Notes: generated by a model not told the origin, from the letters alone. A DNA stretch of 64,000 nucleotides from Halioglobus sp. (GCA_020443425.1 JAGRIE010000001.1:124001-188000); one strand, 5' to 3'; numbered from the stretch's first letter, positions 20,125 through 29,291 are shown. Made by a program: numbers and translations.

Positions 20125-20748
20125 GTGCTTGAACTGTTGATAGCGGGTGGCTGGTTGATGGTGCCCATTGTGCTGTGCTCCATCCTCATGCTGGCCATCT
20201 GTATCGAGCGTTTCTACACGCTCAACCCCAGGAAAATTGCGCCGCCCCACCTGCTTGCAACGGTGTGGAAACAGCTGAAGCGCGGCGAACTGGACGCCGG
20301 CAAGCTGCGCACCCTGAAGCAGTCTTCACCACTCGGTCGCATTCTCGCCGCCGGCCTGGCCAATGCCTACCACGGGCGCGATGTCATGAAGGAGAGCATC
20401 CAGGAGGCCGCAGCACATGTTGTCCACGACCTGGAACGCTACCTGAATACGCTCGGGACCATTGCCGCGGTCACACCGCTGCTCGGGCTGCTGGGCACCG
20501 TGTTCGGCATGATTGAGGTGTTTGCGGAGATCATGGTGCAGGGTTCGGGCAATGCCAGCGCGCTGGCCGGAGGTATCTCGCAGGCGCTGATCACCACCGC
20601 CGCCGGCCTGGCTGTGGCGATCCCGGCACTGGTAATGCACCGCTATTTCGTCGGCAAGATCGACGCCATTGTGGTGGAGCTTGAACAGGAGACCATCAAA
20701 CTGGTGGATGCTCTGCACAGTGAAGACAACACGGACGTTGCCGCTTGA
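20125..20748 (+). CDS. exbB: ExbB/TolQ-type proton channel subunit
   Basis: 207 residues from GTG with a GGGG-like Shine-Dalgarno upstream. Three membrane helices: one near the N-terminus and two in the conserved MotA/TolQ/ExbB domain (TPLLGLLGTVFGMIEVF and ALITTAAGLAVAIPALV). With ExbD it forms a proton-driven motor, classically energising TonB-dependent outer-membrane transport. No tonB is nearby, so the partner is not shown. The stop overlaps the exbD TTG by 4 bp. Confidence 0.93.
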   Translation: MLELLIAGGWLMVPIVLCSILMLAICIERFYTLNPRKIAPPHLLATVWKQLKRGELDAGKLRTLKQSSPLGRILAAGLANAYHGRDVMKESIQEAAAHVVHDLERYLNTLGTIAAVTPLLGLLGTVFGMIEVFAEIMVQGSGNASALAGGISQALITTAAGLAVAIPALVMHRYFVGKIDAIVVELEQETIKLVDALHSEDNTDVAA

Positions 20749-21176
20749 AGTTCAGGAGGCAACAGCGAGAGGATGTCGGTGTGAACCTGACGCCGCTGAT
20801 CGATGTGGTGTTCCTGCTGCTGATTTTTTTCATGGTCTCCACCACGTTTACCCGCGAGACCCAGCTCAGCATTGATCTGCCGGAGGCTCAGGGCAAACCC
20901 AAGGAAACGGTGGAGCAGGCTATCGAAATCCTGGTGGACGAAGCCGGCAATTACCGGGTCAACGGTGAACCGCTGGTGGATTCCCAGATGCGCACCCTGC
21001 AGGCGGCCATCTACAAAATCTCCGCCGGTGATACCACACTGCCGATGACGATTTCGGCCGATGCCGAAGCCGCCCACAAGGATGTTGTGCAGGCCATGGA
21101 CGCGGCGGGGCAGATGGGTTTTGTCCACCTCAGTATTACCACCGTACAGCCCGCCAGCGAGCCGGCTGTACCCTGA
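20745..21176 (+). CDS. exbD: ExbD/TolR-type subunit
   Basis: 143 residues from TTG in a TTGA overlap with exbB. The single membrane helix begins NLTPLIDVVFLLLIFF, with the proton-carrying Asp in PLIDVVF, followed by a periplasmic domain. Partner of ExbB. In pseudomonads lpxK and a Trm112-like gene would follow; here kdsB follows after 19 nt. Confidence 0.93.
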   Translation: MKFRRQQREDVGVNLTPLIDVVFLLLIFFMVSTTFTRETQLSIDLPEAQGKPKETVEQAIEILVDEAGNYRVNGEPLVDSQMRTLQAAIYKISAGDTTLPMTISADAEAAHKDVVQAMDAAGQMGFVHLSITTVQPASEPAVP

Positions 21177-21195
21177 CGAGTTTTAGGGACCCACA

Positions 21196-21981
21196 ATGGC
21201 CTATACAGTAGTTATTCCCGCGCGCTACGGCTCTACGCGACTGCCGGGCAAACCCCTGCTGGATATTCACGGCAAACCAATGGTACAGCGCGTCTGGGAG
21301 CAGGCGCGGCGCAGCGGTGCGGCGCGTGTGGTGATTGCAACCGATGACGCCCGCATCGTTGCCGCCGCCGAGGCCTTCGGTGCCGAAGTGTGTATGACAC
21401 GCGCAGAACATCCCTCCGGCACCGATCGCCTGCAGGAGGTCGCCGTCGCGCTGGACTTGCCGGACGACCATATCGTCGTCAATGTACAGGGCGATGAACC
21501 GCTGATACCGCCGCAGGTTATCGACCAGGTCGCCGCCAATCTGCAGCGACACGCCGATGCCGGGATTGCCACACTCAGTGAGCGCATTGCCGGTATCGCG
21601 GAACTGACAAGCCCCAATGTGGTGAAAGTTGTCAGCAACGCCCACGGCATGGCGCTGTATTTCAGCCGTGCGCCGGTGCCGTTTCCCCGCGACGCGTTCA
21701 TGGCCGACAGCGACAGCATGCCCGGTGTCGGTGACTGGTATCGGCACATCGGGATCTACGCCTATCGCACGGCATTCCTGCACCAGTACGTGAGCTGGCC
21801 ACCCGCGCCACAGGAACAGCTCGAGTGCCTGGAGCAGCTGCGTGCGCTGCACCACGGCATCGGCATCCATGTCGACGAGGCCGGCGCCGCAGTGCCCGCA
21901 GGTGTCGATACCCGGGAGGACCTTGAGGCCGTGCGACGCGTGCTGGCAGGCGATAGCGAGTGGCACCGGCAGAGTCGATGA
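21196..21981 (+). CDS. kdsB: CMP-KDO synthetase (3-deoxy-manno-octulosonate cytidylyltransferase)
   Basis: 261 residues beginning [17 protein letters not shown], the nucleotide-binding start of KdsB, with [22 protein letters not shown] and the HIGIYAYR segment. It activates KDO with CTP for lipid A-core assembly. Shine-Dalgarno-like TAGGGAC precedes the ATG. The stop overlaps the murB start in ATGA. Confidence 0.96.
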   Translation: MAYTVVIPARYGSTRLPGKPLLDIHGKPMVQRVWEQARRSGAARVVIATDDARIVAAAEAFGAEVCMTRAEHPSGTDRLQEVAVALDLPDDHIVVNVQGDEPLIPPQVIDQVAANLQRHADAGIATLSERIAGIAELTSPNVVKVVSNAHGMALYFSRAPVPFPRDAFMADSDSMPGVGDWYRHIGIYAYRTAFLHQYVSWPPAPQEQLECLEQLRALHHGIGIHVDEAGAAVPAGVDTREDLEAVRRVLAGDSEWHRQSR

Positions 21982-23006
21982 CGACACCGACGGGTGAGAC
22001 CCTGCGCGGCTACAACACGCTGGCGCTGGATGCGCGCGCGCAGGCGTTTGCCGAAGTGCACAGCGAACAGGAACTGCTGGCGGCACTGGCGCAGGCGAGG
22101 GCGCTGGGGCTGCCGGTGATGCCGTTGGGTGAGGGCAGCAATATTGTTCTGGCCGGTAGTGTCGCAGCGCTGGTGATCAGGTTGGGGACACGGGGTATCG
22201 AGGTGTTGGCGCGGGATGCCGGCACCGTCAGCCTGCGGGTCGCCGCCGGAGAGAGCTGGCATGGCCTGGTGCGCTGGACCTTGCAGCAGGGCTACTACGG
22301 GCTGGAGAATCTCGCGCTGATACCGGGCACTGTGGGTGCCGCACCGATCCAGAATATCGGCGCCTACGGCGTGGAACTGGCGTCCTGTGTGCAGCGTGTT
22401 AACGCGCTGCAGATTGGTAGTGACGAGCGCCTCGCACTGTCACATCAGCAGTGTGAATTCGGGTACCGCGACAGTGTCTTCAAGCACCGGCTGCGCGACA
22501 AGGTGGTGATCACCAGTATCGACCTGCAACTGTCACTGCGGCCTGCCGTCAGTGTCGAATACCCGGCACTCGCAGGGTATTTCGAGCAGCACGGGATCAC
22601 TGAACCAACGCCTGAGGCTGTGTTCGATGCGGTAGTCAAAATCCGTCGCAGCCGGCTGCCCGACCCCGCGGTGATACCGAATGCGGGCAGTTTCTTCAAG
22701 AATCCCATTGTCGAGCAGACCGAGGCGCAGCGCCTGCAGCAGGTTTACCCCGAGCTGCCCAGCTACCCGCAACACGATGGCCGTGTCAAACTGTCTGCGG
22801 CCTGGATGATTGACCGGTGCGGCTGGAAGGGCGTCCGGCGCGGCGGTGTCGGTGTTCATGCGCACCACGCGCTGGTATTGGTGAACTACGGCAGTGACAG
22901 CGGTGCGGAGCTACTGGCGCTGGCCAGTGACATTGTGTCCTCGGTCCAAGGCGCATTTGGTGTGCGACTGGAGATCGAGCCGAGGGTCTACGGTGCCGGC
23001 GCGTGA
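21978..23006 (+). CDS. murB: UDP-N-acetylenolpyruvoylglucosamine reductase
   Basis: 342 residues from the ATG at 21978, which overlaps the kdsB stop by 4 bp (a TTG-type extension to 21960 is possible but unlikely). FAD-binding signatures LGEGSNIV and [16 protein letters not shown], and the catalytic-region NAGSFFKNP. It makes UDP-MurNAc, an early step of peptidoglycan synthesis. The stop overlaps the uvrC GTG by 4 bp. Confidence 0.95.
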   Translation: MTTPTGETLRGYNTLALDARAQAFAEVHSEQELLAALAQARALGLPVMPLGEGSNIVLAGSVAALVIRLGTRGIEVLARDAGTVSLRVAAGESWHGLVRWTLQQGYYGLENLALIPGTVGAAPIQNIGAYGVELASCVQRVNALQIGSDERLALSHQQCEFGYRDSVFKHRLRDKVVITSIDLQLSLRPAVSVEYPALAGYFEQHGITEPTPEAVFDAVVKIRRSRLPDPAVIPNAGSFFKNPIVEQTEAQRLQQVYPELPSYPQHDGRVKLSAAWMIDRCGWKGVRRGGVGVHAHHALVLVNYGSDSGAELLALASDIVSSVQGAFGVRLEIEPRVYGAGA

Positions 23007-24826
23007 GTGAGTTTGACCACAAGGCGTTCCTGGCAACGCTGACAACACGGCCCGGTGTGTACCAGATGTATGACGCCGACGGCGAACTGCTGTATGTGGG
23101 CAAGGCCAAGAACCTGAAGAACCGTGTCGGCAGCTATTTTCGCGCCAGTGGGCTAACCGACAAGACCCTGGCGCTGGTGTCCAGGATTCATGATATCCAG
23201 GTCACGGTCACCAGCACCGAAGTCGACGCGCTGCTGCTGGAGCACAACCTCATCAAGACGCAGCGACCGCCCTATAACATCCTGCTGCGCGACGACAAAT
23301 CCTACCCGTATATTTTCCTGTCCAGCGAAGATACATTCCCGCGTATTGCGCTGCATCGCGGGGCGAAACGACGCAAAGGCGAGTATTTCGGACCTTACCC
23401 CAGCGCCGGCGCAGTGCGGGAATCCATGCATTTCCTGCAAAAAGTGTTCAAGGTGCGCCCGTGCGAAGACAGTTATTTCAAGAACCGCTCGCGCCCCTGC
23501 CTGCAGTACCAGATCGACCGCTGCAGCGGCCCCTGTGTGGGGCTGGTCAGTGAGGAGGAATACGCCAAACAGGTCGCCGGCACCAGCCTGTTCCTGCGCG
23601 GTAAATCCAACCAGCTGATGGAGCGACTGGCGGATGATATGGAGCAGGCCGCCGCCGCACTGGAGTATGAAAAAGCGGCTGTCTACCGCGACCAGATCGC
23701 ACAACTGCAGCAGGTGCAGGCGAGCCAGGGCATAGAGGGTGTCAGTGGCGATCTCGATATTCTCGCCGCAGCGGTATCCCACGGGCGTGCTTGCGTACAG
23801 GTACTTTTTGTTCGCGGCGCACGGGTACTGGGCAGCAAGACCTATTATCCGCCGCTGAAACTGCAGGAGAGCGAAGCGATGGTATTGGCGGCCTTCATTC
23901 CGCAATTCTACCTGGGCGCGGGCAGGGCCATTCCTGCAGAAATTATCGTCAACGCCATGCCCGAAAGCAGCGATATACTCGCGGAAGCGCTGTCCGACCA
24001 GGCGCAGCGAAGTGTGAAACTGCGCAGTCGGGTGCGGGATTCACGCGCCCAGTGGCTGCAACTGGCGCAGCAGACGGCGGAAACCAATCTCACCTCCCAC
24101 CTCGCCGGGCGCCAGACGGTGCTGCGACGACTGCAGGCGCTGCAGGATTTTCTCGAACTGCCCGAGTTGCCCGAGCGCCTCGAGTGCTTCGATATCAGTC
24201 ACAGTTCGGGGGAGGCGACGGTGGCATCGTGTGTGGTTTTTGACCAGCAGGGCCCGCGCAAGTCCGACTACCGCAAATTCAATATCGAGGGTATCGTCGG
24301 CGGCGATGATTACGCGGCCATGCACCAGGCTCTGGAGCGGCGATACACGCGGTTGAAGTCCGCGGATGCCCCGATGCCGGACATCCTGCTAATCGATGGT
24401 GGTAAAGGCCAGGTTGCCCAGGCCATGGCCGTGCTCGAGGAGTTGCAGGTTACCGGTATCGAGGTGATCGGGGTCGCCAAGGGCACTACCCGCAAGGCGG
24501 GATTCGAAACCCTGATCAAGGGCGGCACCGGGCGGGAGCGCCAGTTGCCGCCGGATCACGGCGCACTGCACCTGATCCAGCAGATCCGCGATGAGGCTCA
24601 CCGCTTCGCGATTACCGGCCACCGGGCGCGGCGCGACAAAGCGCGGCAGCGCTCCAAACTTGAAGATATACCGGGTGTGGGCAGTAAGCGGCGGCGCGTG
24701 CTGTTGCGTCATTTCGGCAGCGCACAGGGGGTCGAAAATGCCAATGTCGAGGAGCTGAAAAAGATCCCCGGTATCCACGCGGCGATGGCGCAGCAGATCT
24801 ACGACCACTTGCACTCGGGAAAGTGA
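23003..24826 (+). CDS. uvrC: UvrABC excinuclease subunit C
   Basis: 607 residues from GTG overlapping the murB stop. N-terminal GIY-YIG nuclease domain (PGVYQMYDADGELLYVGKA) for the 3' incision, a central UVR UvrB-binding motif (about residues 205-240), the RNase H-like domain for the 5' incision (ECFDISHSSGE, DILLIDGGKGQ), and C-terminal helix-hairpin-helix motifs (IPGVGSKRRRVLL). Nucleotide excision repair; functional partner of Mfd at the other end of the window. Confidence 0.97.
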   Translation: MSEFDHKAFLATLTTRPGVYQMYDADGELLYVGKAKNLKNRVGSYFRASGLTDKTLALVSRIHDIQVTVTSTEVDALLLEHNLIKTQRPPYNILLRDDKSYPYIFLSSEDTFPRIALHRGAKRRKGEYFGPYPSAGAVRESMHFLQKVFKVRPCEDSYFKNRSRPCLQYQIDRCSGPCVGLVSEEEYAKQVAGTSLFLRGKSNQLMERLADDMEQAAAALEYEKAAVYRDQIAQLQQVQASQGIEGVSGDLDILAAAVSHGRACVQVLFVRGARVLGSKTYYPPLKLQESEAMVLAAFIPQFYLGAGRAIPAEIIVNAMPESSDILAEALSDQAQRSVKLRSRVRDSRAQWLQLAQQTAETNLTSHLAGRQTVLRRLQALQDFLELPELPERLECFDISHSSGEATVASCVVFDQQGPRKSDYRKFNIEGIVGGDDYAAMHQALERRYTRLKSADAPMPDILLIDGGKGQVAQAMAVLEELQVTGIEVIGVAKGTTRKAGFETLIKGGTGRERQLPPDHGALHLIQQIRDEAHRFAITGHRARRDKARQRSKLEDIPGVGSKRRRVLLRHFGSAQGVENANVEELKKIPGIHAAMAQQIYDHLHSGK

Positions 24827-25001
24827 CGTTGCGGCAGGGTGAACATCCGTAGGAGAGTCGCTTCTGCGAAAAAGTTGGCGCAAATTTACCAACTCACACC
24901 CACACCGAGCCGTACATCCCGTATTATAGTCCGCAATAACCGTGTTCCGGCGACGCCGCTGGCGGCTCTTGTCCAGGCACACCAATACAGAGAACTGATC
25001 C

Positions 25002-25574
25002 TTGCCCATTACAATCCCCAATGCGCTGACCATACTGAGGATACTGCTGGTTCCGGTATTGGTTGTAGCATTCTACCTGCCGTTCCAGAATCACTTCCCG
25101 CTTGCCGCAGTCATCTTTGCCCTGGCCGCTGTCACCGATTGGTTCGACGGCTATCTGGCACGCCGGCTGGGCCAGATGACGGCATTTGGCGCGTTCCTGG
25201 ATCCGGTCGCGGATAAACTGATGGTCGCAGTGGCGCTGGTGCTGTTGGTCGAGCGCCACGACACGCTGCTGTTCACACTGGCGGCCTGCGTTATCATCGG
25301 CCGGGAAATAGTGGTCTCGGCGCTGCGCGAGTGGATGGCGGAGCTCGGCCAGCGCACATCCGTAGCCGTCTCGTATGTCGGCAAGGTGAAGACCGCATTC
25401 CAGATGCTCGCAATCACCGGTCTGCTGGCAATCAACCCCAACGCCGAGACAGGCTGGCAACTGGTACTTTGCTACGTGGTACTGTACACCGCAGCCGTGT
25501 TGACGCTGTGGTCCATGACGGTATACCTCAAGGCTGCCTGGGCAGTGATAAAAAGCCAGGATAATTCTTTCTAA
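25002..25574 (+). CDS. pgsA: CDP-diacylglycerol-glycerol-3-phosphate 3-phosphatidyltransferase
   Basis: 190 residues from TTG at 25002 (N-terminus PITIPNALTILRILLVPV is the family start). It has the CDP-alcohol phosphotransferase motif DG-x2-AR-x8-G-x3-D-x3-D (DWFDGYLARRLGQ then FLDPVADK) and about five membrane helices. It makes phosphatidylglycerol-phosphate for phosphatidylglycerol and cardiolipin. The order uvrC-pgsA-tRNA-Gly-tRNA-Cys matches E. coli. The 175-bp gap before it shows no recognisable gene. Confidence 0.96.
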   Translation: MPITIPNALTILRILLVPVLVVAFYLPFQNHFPLAAVIFALAAVTDWFDGYLARRLGQMTAFGAFLDPVADKLMVAVALVLLVERHDTLLFTLAACVIIGREIVVSALREWMAELGQRTSVAVSYVGKVKTAFQMLAITGLLAINPNAETGWQLVLCYVVLYTAAVLTLWSMTVYLKAAWAVIKSQDNSF

Positions 25575-25608
25575 TTCAATTGCTTGCGCTAAATATTTTG
25601 TATTCTGC

Positions 25609-25636
25609 TTGACTCTTAAGGCCCGGTGCATACAAT
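25609..25636 (+). promoter_or_regulatory. sigma70 promoter of the tRNA operon
   Basis: TTGACT (25609-25614), 16-bp spacer, TACAAT (25631-25636), then a GC-rich discriminator (AGGCGCC), the layout expected of stringently controlled stable-RNA promoters. Transcription would pass through the decayed tRNA-Gly copy before the intact genes. Confidence 0.75.
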
Positions 25637-25680
25637 AGGCGCCTCTCAAAGGTAAGCATTTTGATTGCCGGAGAGTGCAG

Positions 25681-25760
25681 CATACAGGTGCGGGAATACC
25701 CGGTTGGTAAAGCACAACTTGCCACGGGTGAGGCGGGGCGCGCAGCCTCGGCGGTTCCGG
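25681..25760 (+). pseudogene. degenerate tRNA-Gly copy
   Basis: The 18-bp block CATACAGGTGCGGGAATA (25681-25698) recurs exactly at 25783-25800, where it leads into the intact tRNA-Gly. After the acceptor half GCGGGAA (25690-25696), similarity continues imperfectly: D-arm remnant GGTTGGTAAAGC, then AACTTGCCA with the GCC anticodon, and a T-arm-like GGCGGTTCCGG. The D-stem and the 3' acceptor strand are lost, so it cannot fold as a normal tRNA. It may survive as leader or spacer of the tRNA precursor. Confidence 0.7.
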
Positions 25761-25791
25761 CGACCACGGCGGTGGATAAACGCATACAGGT

Positions 25792-25867
25792 GCGGGAATA
25801 GCTCAGTTGGTAGAGCGCAACCTTGCCAAGGTTGAGGTCGCCGGTTCGAACCCGGTTTCCCGCTCCA
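25792..25867 (+). tRNA. glyW: tRNA-Gly (GCC)
   Basis: 76 nt with encoded CCA. Acceptor GCGGGAA pairs with TTCCCGC, discriminator T; D-arm AGCTCAGTTGGTAGAGC; anticodon loop with GCC in CCTTGCCAAGG; T-arm CCGGTTCGAACCCGG. Second element of the operon, 12 nt before tRNA-Cys. Confidence 0.97.
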
Positions 25868-25879
25868 ACTCCCCAAAAA

Positions 25880-25953
25880 GGCTCGGTGGCAGAGTGGTCA
25901 TGCAGCGGACTGCAACTCCGTGTACGCCGGTTCGATTCCGACCCGAGCCTCCA
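25880..25953 (+). tRNA. cysT: tRNA-Cys (GCA)
   Basis: 74 nt with encoded CCA. Acceptor GGCTCGG pairs with CCGAGCC; anticodon loop CTGCAAC gives GCA; T-arm CGGTTCGATTCCG. A T6 run (25954-25959) follows the CCA directly and may end the transcript. In E. coli a tRNA-Leu-UAA follows next; here that gene is about 10.6 kb away. Confidence 0.97.
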
Positions 25954-25967
25954 TTTTTTCAACAGAC

Positions 25968-28133
25968 CTAATAACCTGACGTACCCCCGCCACGTGTCGG
26001 GCCACACATGCGCTGGTCTGGCGCTGGGTCGGGGATTGTGACTGTCTGGCCGTCCCGCAGCATTACCCGTGCCGGGTCGGGGCAGGGCGCCTTGCCCGCA
26101 CAGGCGTAGCCGCTTTCACGCAAAGACGGGTTGGATGCCAGTATTCGCCAGGCCAACAGGTCGTTTTCATCCACATCCTCATCGGCGTCCATATCCGCAA
26201 TCAGAGCGACCTTGCCGTTGAGTTCGGGGGGACGCTGTCCGGCGGGCAGATCCGGGAACACCAGGTTCGCCAGGCAGTTGATCGCCGCGCCCTGGCACTG
26301 CTCAATCACCGCCAGGTCGACCTCCTTCTGCAGCAGTCCATCATTGTCCAGGTCGGGGTCACAGGCATTGCCAAACCCATCCTGGTCCCAGTCCTCCTGC
26401 GGAAAGTTGGCGACGTGCTTGCAGTTGTCACAACGGTCGCCCAGCTTATCCTGGTCGGCATCCTCCTGCAGAGGATTGGCCTGATACGGGCAGTTATCCT
26501 GCACCGACAGGACGCCGTCGTTATCCCAGTCCCCGTCGGCATCGAGCGCACTGTCGAGGACCAGTTGGCCGCCCAGCGGTTGCATCGGTGTGAGCCAGTG
26601 TCGGGCGATGCCTGAGGAGGTGGTAATCCAGAGGTTCCTGCCGTGAATCAGGGCCGGGAACGCCCAGTTCGGCCCCAGTGAGAACGCGACGAATTCCAGC
26701 GGGTATGCGGGCGTGCCGTCGGCGCTGCGATAGCTGAAATTCAGGTACATGTCAGCGACTTGCGCACCGAGCTCCCCATTCGCTGACACGGAAGCGGTGT
26801 CCTGGGTCTGGAATGACAGCCAGAAGGGACGGCTGACCTCGCCGATGATCAACGGCGTCGAGCGCGGTATCGCAACCCGGGTTCTCGGCTCGGAGGGCTC
26901 AACTCCCTCATCGCCTGCGATCATCCCGTCGCGGTTTTCATCACACGCGACCGGCGTCTCGCTGTCCAGGTTGGCCAGCAGGTGTTGGAGCTGGCTGTAG
27001 GAGTTGCCGAGCCCCTGCGGTTCGCTGGACGGATAAGTGCTGAGCCCGATAGCGAACGGTACCGCGGCTGCTTCATTGAGCGTGTAGAACCGCTTGACCG
27101 TTTCGATTACCGTGGTGTCGACACAGTGGTGTCCCATGCCGATAAACGATTCGAGTTGTACGGTGGGGTAGACCGCGACCCTGTCGCGATCGAAATCCGC
27201 TGAGCCGATACGGGAGACGATGGCCTGGTATGTGTCGTAGAGGTCCTGCCAGGTGTCGAGGCCACAGTTGGCAGCGTGCGGGTCCGGGCAGCGCGATGGG
27301 TCGCGGTAGCCATTGATCTCGCGCCATGGACTGAAGTGCACGGCGGCGCCGAGATCCTCAAAGTGCTTCATAATAAAGTAAACGGCATTGGCCATCGCGG
27401 CGCGGGTCTCGGGCCGCTTGAAGCTCGGTCTGGGCGGCAGTGGGCCCTCGCCGTCATCGTCATAAAGAAAGGTGTCAGGCCAACCGTCGTCCAGCCCCTT
27501 GGGGGGCCACGCTGACCTGCCTGAATCACCCAGTGGTGTGAGGCCGAGTTCTATGGCGTCTTCGCGATCGTAGCCGAACAGTTGCGCGTAAATATAGACA
27601 AGCTTCCGCGACACGGGGTCAGCTTCGTGGTTGAGACCTTCCAGAGGCGTTTTCAGGTGATCGTTAAGACGCTGCAGCCACCGGCGCTCTGCGCTGTGCG
27701 GTGGGTACGTCTGGAAATCAGCGAGGTAGTCCGGGTAGGTGCGCTCGTTCTGGAACACCGACCATGGCAAGGGCTGCGCGAAGATAAAATTGTTCAGTAC
27801 GATAACCGAGGAGTGTGCTGCAATCTGCCGCCATACGCTTGGCTGGATCCGGGAGTGTATATAGACATCCGTGTTGGCGGCATTGGTTTCGAAACTGCAG
27901 ATCCATTCATCCAGCTCTGTATCCGGGTGCAGCCACATTCCTACTCGCGGCTGCCGGGGCGGGGTGTTCACCGCAGAGGTGACGGCGGGTGTAGAGGATG
28001 CAGGGTATGACGCGGGAGAGGATTCCGCTGATGCGCTCGCGCTGCACGCCAGCAAGGACCATACGAGCAGTGCGCAGAGAGCGCCCAACCCCATTCCGCC
28101 GGGTGTCAGGCTATGTGTTTGCAGCGCGGACAA
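25968..28133 (-). CDS. lipoprotein with thrombospondin type-3-like Ca-binding repeats
   Basis: 721 residues from TTG at 28133, chosen for a clear AGGAG nine nt upstream; an ATG at 28094 has none. The hydrophobic leader ends in the lipobox SLLAC. A Pro/Ser/Thr/Ala linker leads to a domain of about 450 residues that I do not recognise, with conserved-looking segments such as HFSPWREINGY and YPTVQLESF reminiscent of secreted glycoside hydrolases. The C-terminal third has acidic thrombospondin type-3-like repeats (DADGDWDNDGVLSVQDNCP, DWDQDGFGNACDPDLDNDG) and a further DMDADEDVDENDLLAW motif resembling a dockerin/EF-hand calcium site. Likely surface-exposed; substrate unknown. Confidence 0.7.
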   Translation of the reverse strand: MSALQTHSLTPGGMGLGALCALLVWSLLACSASASAESSPASYPASSTPAVTSAVNTPPRQPRVGMWLHPDTELDEWICSFETNAANTDVYIHSRIQPSVWRQIAAHSSVIVLNNFIFAQPLPWSVFQNERTYPDYLADFQTYPPHSAERRWLQRLNDHLKTPLEGLNHEADPVSRKLVYIYAQLFGYDREDAIELGLTPLGDSGRSAWPPKGLDDGWPDTFLYDDDGEGPLPPRPSFKRPETRAAMANAVYFIMKHFEDLGAAVHFSPWREINGYRDPSRCPDPHAANCGLDTWQDLYDTYQAIVSRIGSADFDRDRVAVYPTVQLESFIGMGHHCVDTTVIETVKRFYTLNEAAAVPFAIGLSTYPSSEPQGLGNSYSQLQHLLANLDSETPVACDENRDGMIAGDEGVEPSEPRTRVAIPRSTPLIIGEVSRPFWLSFQTQDTASVSANGELGAQVADMYLNFSYRSADGTPAYPLEFVAFSLGPNWAFPALIHGRNLWITTSSGIARHWLTPMQPLGGQLVLDSALDADGDWDNDGVLSVQDNCPYQANPLQEDADQDKLGDRCDNCKHVANFPQEDWDQDGFGNACDPDLDNDGLLQKEVDLAVIEQCQGAAINCLANLVFPDLPAGQRPPELNGKVALIADMDADEDVDENDLLAWRILASNPSLRESGYACAGKAPCPDPARVMLRDGQTVTIPDPAPDQRMCGPTRGGGTSGY

Positions 28134-28218
28134 AACACTTTACTCCTGCCATATCAGGCTATTCCATCTGTACCGGGGTGACTCTGTGACTGCGACAGGC
28201 TTGCCCGCACAGCCGTAA

Positions 28219-29238
28219 TCAGGCCGCAATATAGTCGCCCAGTATCTGTTGCGTCTCCACCCAGAGCCGGTCTGCCAGTGCCCGGTCGAAGACGTAATTG
28301 GGCAGGTTGATTTTCACCGGGTTACAATCTTCAAAGTAGGCGCCGCTGACGCCTTCGAGCAGGGGATTGGTCGCAACATAGACCTGTGTTGCCGCACCCT
28401 CACCGACATTTTTCTGTATCACCTCGGCCACATTATTGTAGAGAAAGCCGACGACGCCGGTCGCGTTGCGGCCGATATTGGATTTAACAAAGCCGGGGTG
28501 CACAGCGTTGGAGGTAGTCTCTGCCGGGTCCAGCATCGTCGACAGTTGCAGCGAGAACAGCGCATTCGCCAGTTTGGAGCGGCCGTAGGCCAGGCTGGCG
28601 TCGTACTCAGCCTCTCCCCGCAGGTTGTCGAAGTCGATACCGCCCTCGGGCACACTGCGATATCCCATCTGGCTACCGACATGGACGATGCGTCCGCGCT
28701 GTGCGGCCTGCACCAATGGCAGGAGGTTCATGGTGAGCACGACATGGCCCAGATAGTTGACCACGAAGATTTTCTCAATGCCATTGATCAACTCGAAGTC
28801 AGTGAAGCTGCCGATGCCGGCGTTCAGGATCAGCATATCCAGTGATCCGGTCTGTTCGGCGACGGTGTTGGCGCAGGCAATACAGGAATCAAAGTCCGAT
28901 AGTTCCAGCGCCACCGGTGTGGTCCGGCCGGACACGCTGTCACATGCTTCCTGTGCCTTTGCCAGCGTGCGACCGGTGCCGAACACATGGGCACCGCGCT
29001 GGGCGAGGACACGCATGGTTTCATGGCCAATGCCGGAGTTGCAGCCGGTGACGAGCGCGGTTTTGCCGGACAGGTCCATGCCGCGGGTGACTTCCTCGGC
29101 GGTCGAGCTGGCGTTATAGGGCCCCACGGGGAGACTGGTATCGATAACGACCGTATCCTCGCCGCCGCAGCCGATCAGTGACGTGGCGGCCACAGCCGTC
29201 GCCGAGGCCTGGATGAATTGTCGGCGATTGTAGGGCAT
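28219..29238 (-). CDS. short-chain dehydrogenase with a Tat/lipoprotein signal
   Basis: 339 residues from ATG at 29238, with GGAGG 5 nt upstream (a GTG at 29244 would have no spacing). The N-terminus NRRQFIQ followed by a weakly hydrophobic stretch and lipobox LIGC (Cys24) looks like a Tat signal of a lipoprotein. The mature part is a classical SDR: TGCNSGIGHE cofactor loop, NAG motif (139-141), Ser189, Tyr218 and Lys222 as the active site. Nearest relatives I know are retinol-dehydrogenase/oxidoreductase-like SDRs of the cytoplasm. An inverted repeat (29263-29291) sits upstream. Substrate unknown. Confidence 0.85.
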   Translation of the reverse strand: MPYNRRQFIQASATAVAATSLIGCGGEDTVVIDTSLPVGPYNASSTAEEVTRGMDLSGKTALVTGCNSGIGHETMRVLAQRGAHVFGTGRTLAKAQEACDSVSGRTTPVALELSDFDSCIACANTVAEQTGSLDMLILNAGIGSFTDFELINGIEKIFVVNYLGHVVLTMNLLPLVQAAQRGRIVHVGSQMGYRSVPEGGIDFDNLRGEAEYDASLAYGRSKLANALFSLQLSTMLDPAETTSNAVHPGFVKSNIGRNATGVVGFLYNNVAEVIQKNVGEGAATQVYVATNPLLEGVSGAYFEDCNPVKINLPNYVFDRALADRLWVETQQILGDYIAA

Positions 29239-29262
29239 GGGCACCTCCGTCTGCTGTGGGTT

Positions 29263-29291
29263 CTATCCATTGGTATCGAGACTATGGATAG
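29263..29291. repeat. inverted repeat upstream of the exported SDR gene
   Basis: CTATCCAT (29263-29270) and ATGGATAG (29284-29291) form a perfect 8-bp inverted repeat spaced by 13 bp, beginning about 25 bp upstream of the SDR start. It may be an operator for a dimeric regulator or a leader hairpin. The rest of the 414-bp gap up to 29652 holds no gene I can support; the short frame at 29442-29690 lacks any family likeness. Confidence 0.4.
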
